Below are positions 63,437-64,000 of a stretch of DNA of 64,000 bases, one piece after another. The position numbers and the translations under genes are program-made. Under the pieces are notes generated by a model. It was not told the DNA's origin. It saw only the letters and a list, made by a program, of their open reading frames with translations, and did no database searches. The stretch is from Streptomyces sp. NBC_01471 (GTDB taxonomy: Bacteria > Actinomycetota > Actinomycetes > Streptomycetales > Streptomycetaceae). The stretch covers positions 3,954,501 to 4,018,500 of the forward strand of contig NZ_CP109450.1 in assembly GCF_041438865.1 (NCBI RefSeq), read 5' to 3'. Every line of letters begins with the position of its first letter. The stretch's first letter is position 1.

Positions 63437-63765
63437 GACGAAACTCCTCGGCAGAACGGATCAGCCGACCCGGGTCAGCGGATACGGGTCAACCGACCCG
63501 GATCAGCAGACATGGACCAACGGATACGGATCAGCGGACACAGAACCGCGGACACAGATCCGCGGACCCGGCCAGTGGTACCGCTGAGGGGCGGCGCCCC
63601 TCAGCCCGTCTAACGCTCCTGCGCCCCGGGCGTTGCGCGACACGAACGACTTTGCTCTGCCACCCCACGGCCTAGTACCGTGGGGCGCGATTGGTGACGG
63701 CCCGCAAGGCTGTGTCATCATCTGCACGCACCACTTCGCGCTCGCGCGACTGTGTTCGGTGTGCT
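63437..63765. other. Divergent region between SSI gene and tRNA-Ser(GCU)
   Basis: 329 bp without a gene. It holds degenerate GGATCAGCGGACAC-type repeats (~63458-63570), a 9-bp hairpin CTGAGGGGC/GCCCCTCAG (63584-63604), and an 8-bp inverted repeat CCCCACGG/CCGTGGGG (63663-63685) around TAGTAC, with TTTGCT upstream, that looks like the tRNA promoter. Confidence 0.6.
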
Positions 63766-63859
63766 GGAGGCGTCGCCTAGTCCGGTCTATGGCGCCGCAC
63801 TGCTAATGCGGTTTGGGTTTTACGGCCCATCGAGGGTTCAAATCCCTCCGCCTCCGCCA
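63766..63859 (+). tRNA. tRNA-Ser (anticodon GCU)
   Basis: A long-variable-arm tRNA. Acceptor GGAGGCG pairs with CGCCTCC (63849-63855), discriminator G and an encoded CCA (63857-63859). Anticodon stem CCGCA/TGCGG with loop CTGCTAA sets anticodon GCT (63802-63804). T arm GAGGGTTCAAATCCCTC is normal. It is followed by a strong terminator. Confidence 0.97.
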
Positions 63860-63868
63860 GAAGGATCA

Positions 63869-63901
63869 CTGAAGCCCCGTCCGCGATGGACGGGGCTTCA
63901 G
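63869..63901 (+). terminator. Terminator of tRNA-Ser(GCU)
   Basis: A 14-bp perfect stem (63869-63882 with 63888-63901) with a 5-base loop, 10 bases past the tRNA CCA. Confidence 0.93.
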
Positions 63902-64000
63902 TCGTTCCGTGACGGTGTCCACAGAGCGCAGCAGGACGCGTTTTCGCAGTTCAGAGGGGGTGCGGCCAATGGATTTCACCTGACGCCGCAGGTCATGTAA

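Noticed and set aside
63752..64000. Open frame running through tRNA-Ser(GCU) to the window end
   Set aside because: It includes the entire tRNA and its terminator, so it cannot be a real gene.

Overview
The window is high-GC actinobacterial chromosome, almost certainly Streptomyces. Codons end mostly in G or C, GTG starts are frequent, gene pairs often overlap by GTGA or ATGA, and several genes are typical of Streptomyces (DtpA/Sco/ECuC copper locus, DUF6344 protein, SSI-type protease inhibitor, several anti-sigma or PPM-type regulators). An exact 14-bp parS site (4830-4843) and three clusters of DnaA boxes suggest a place in the core chromosome not far from oriC.

Layout. 1-10.2 kb: a LacI-type regulator cut by the window edge, a HisC-like aminotransferase, then the cydA-cydB-cydCD cytochrome bd operon behind a Rex-type operator, followed by a GAF-domain histidine kinase. 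10.3-17.1 kb: a Cof-type HAD phosphatase, a luciferase-like oxidoreductase, and a leftward, translationally coupled operon (M24 peptidase-like protein, alpha/beta hydrolase-SDR fusion, PF10118-type hydrolase, MerR regulator). 17.4-20.9 kb: a four-gene ABC exporter set (ATPase, permease, ATPase, permease). 21-24.1 kb: a frameshifted DNA-binding protein gene, an MFS transporter and a GntR/FadR regulator. 24.5-28.2 kb: a second HAD phosphatase coupled to serS, a 0.7-kb gene-free region with DnaA boxes, and pheA.

28.3-34.5 kb is a leftward copper-trafficking locus (membrane protein, YcnI-like, Sco, ECuC/PCuAC, CopC-CopD, DyP peroxidase DtpA). 34.9-43.1 kb holds regulatory and housekeeping genes: two ATP-binding anti-sigma-like proteins, aminopeptidase P, a PPM phosphatase with an altered metal motif, a primase-polymerase-like protein, a SEC-C protein and a glycerophosphodiesterase. 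43.4-49.8 kb starts with an HtrA-like protease and tRNA-Ser(UGA), then becomes accessory in character: a DUF4157 protein with HELGH beside the tRNA, a phosphodiester-glycosidase-like protein, a DUF6344 protein, a prim-pol protein, repeats and a small Asn-rich secreted protein.

50.0-55.1 kb is a tightly coupled five-gene operon whose order and domains resemble the mycobacterial igr (cholesterol side-chain) genes: FadE29-, ChsH2-, FadE28-, ChsH1- and Ltp2-like. 55.1-58.6 kb has a secreted DUF1906 protein, a SigE-family sigma factor and an acyl-CoA ligase behind a palindromic operator. 58.7-63.4 kb carries a 1355-residue PAS/ATPase-like/receiver protein that has lost key kinase residues, and an SSI-type inhibitor. 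tRNA-Ser(GCU) with a strong terminator closes the window.

How parts fit together: the cyd operon, Rex site and adjacent DevS-like kinase make a low-oxygen respiration module; the copper locus serves cuproenzyme maturation; the igr-like operon should shorten a branched or sterol-type acyl-CoA side chain through dehydrogenation, hydration and retro-aldol cleavage.
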